This document shows, one piece after another, positions 13,385 through 13,390 of a stretch of 13,390 bases of DNA. This stretch comes from Candidatus Aenigmatarchaeota archaeon. Lineage in GTDB: Archaea > Aenigmatarchaeota > Aenigmatarchaeia > Aenigmatarchaeales > SZUA-1535. Below the pieces are notes generated by a model. That model was given only the letters and a program-made list of their open reading frames with translations. It ran no database searches and was not told where the DNA came from. Made by a program: the position numbers and the translations under genes. Position 1 is the stretch's first letter; every line of letters begins with the position of its first letter. The DNA is taken from the NCBI GenBank assembly GCA_015521535.1, contig WAOA01000038.1, positions 1 to 13,390 of the forward strand. The letters are read 5' to 3'.

Positions 13385-13390
13385 AAGTAT

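Overview
The window is archaeal. It carries archaeal-type translation factors (aIF5B, aEF-1-alpha, aEF-1-beta), a small four-CxxC zinc protein, archaeal TATA boxes 25-30 bp upstream of several start codons (many genes look leaderless) and DUF234-type 'archaeal ATPase' genes. The sequence is AT-rich. Rows of small multi-pass membrane proteins and solitary metabolic genes would fit a DPANN or Altiarchaeota-like genome, but the lineage cannot be fixed from this window and that placement is a guess.

Layout. (1) 1-141: the 3' end of an unrecognised plus-strand gene. (2) 196-2794: a divergent pair, a stand-alone formate dehydrogenase alpha-like molybdopterin enzyme (minus) and a metallo-beta-lactamase-fold hydrolase (plus), fired from a 37-bp gap holding two face-to-face TATA boxes. 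(3) 2869-6691: the translation block. aIF5B (plus) converges on aEF-1-alpha (minus). Upstream of aEF-1-alpha lies a compact minus-strand operon: zinc-ribbon protein, aEF-1-beta and a 73-aa conserved small protein. (4) 6692-7108: a gene-poor stretch with a palindromic TATA box, a hairpin and a 27-nt near-copy of aEF-1-alpha coding sequence. (5) 7109-8621: three tandem, mutually related five-helix membrane proteins. (6) 8622-9159: a second gene-poor stretch that shares short words with the first. (7) 9160-13384: three tandem paralogous ATPase genes, each with a C-terminal PD-(D/E)XK nuclease-like domain.

The translation genes form a functional group: initiation subunit joining, elongation and its exchange factor. 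The most unusual part is the ATPase-nuclease trio. The proteins differ over most of their length, yet their nuclease-domain DNA is almost identical in a mosaic pattern (79/80 nt between the first and third genes, 72/75 between the first and second, 41/41 between the second and third), which points to gene conversion. The first gene of the trio also carries a tandem palindrome between its TATA box and start codon that looks like an operator. The two gene-free stretches and the membrane-protein triplet are further candidates for undescribed biology. All alignments and composition statements were made by eye.
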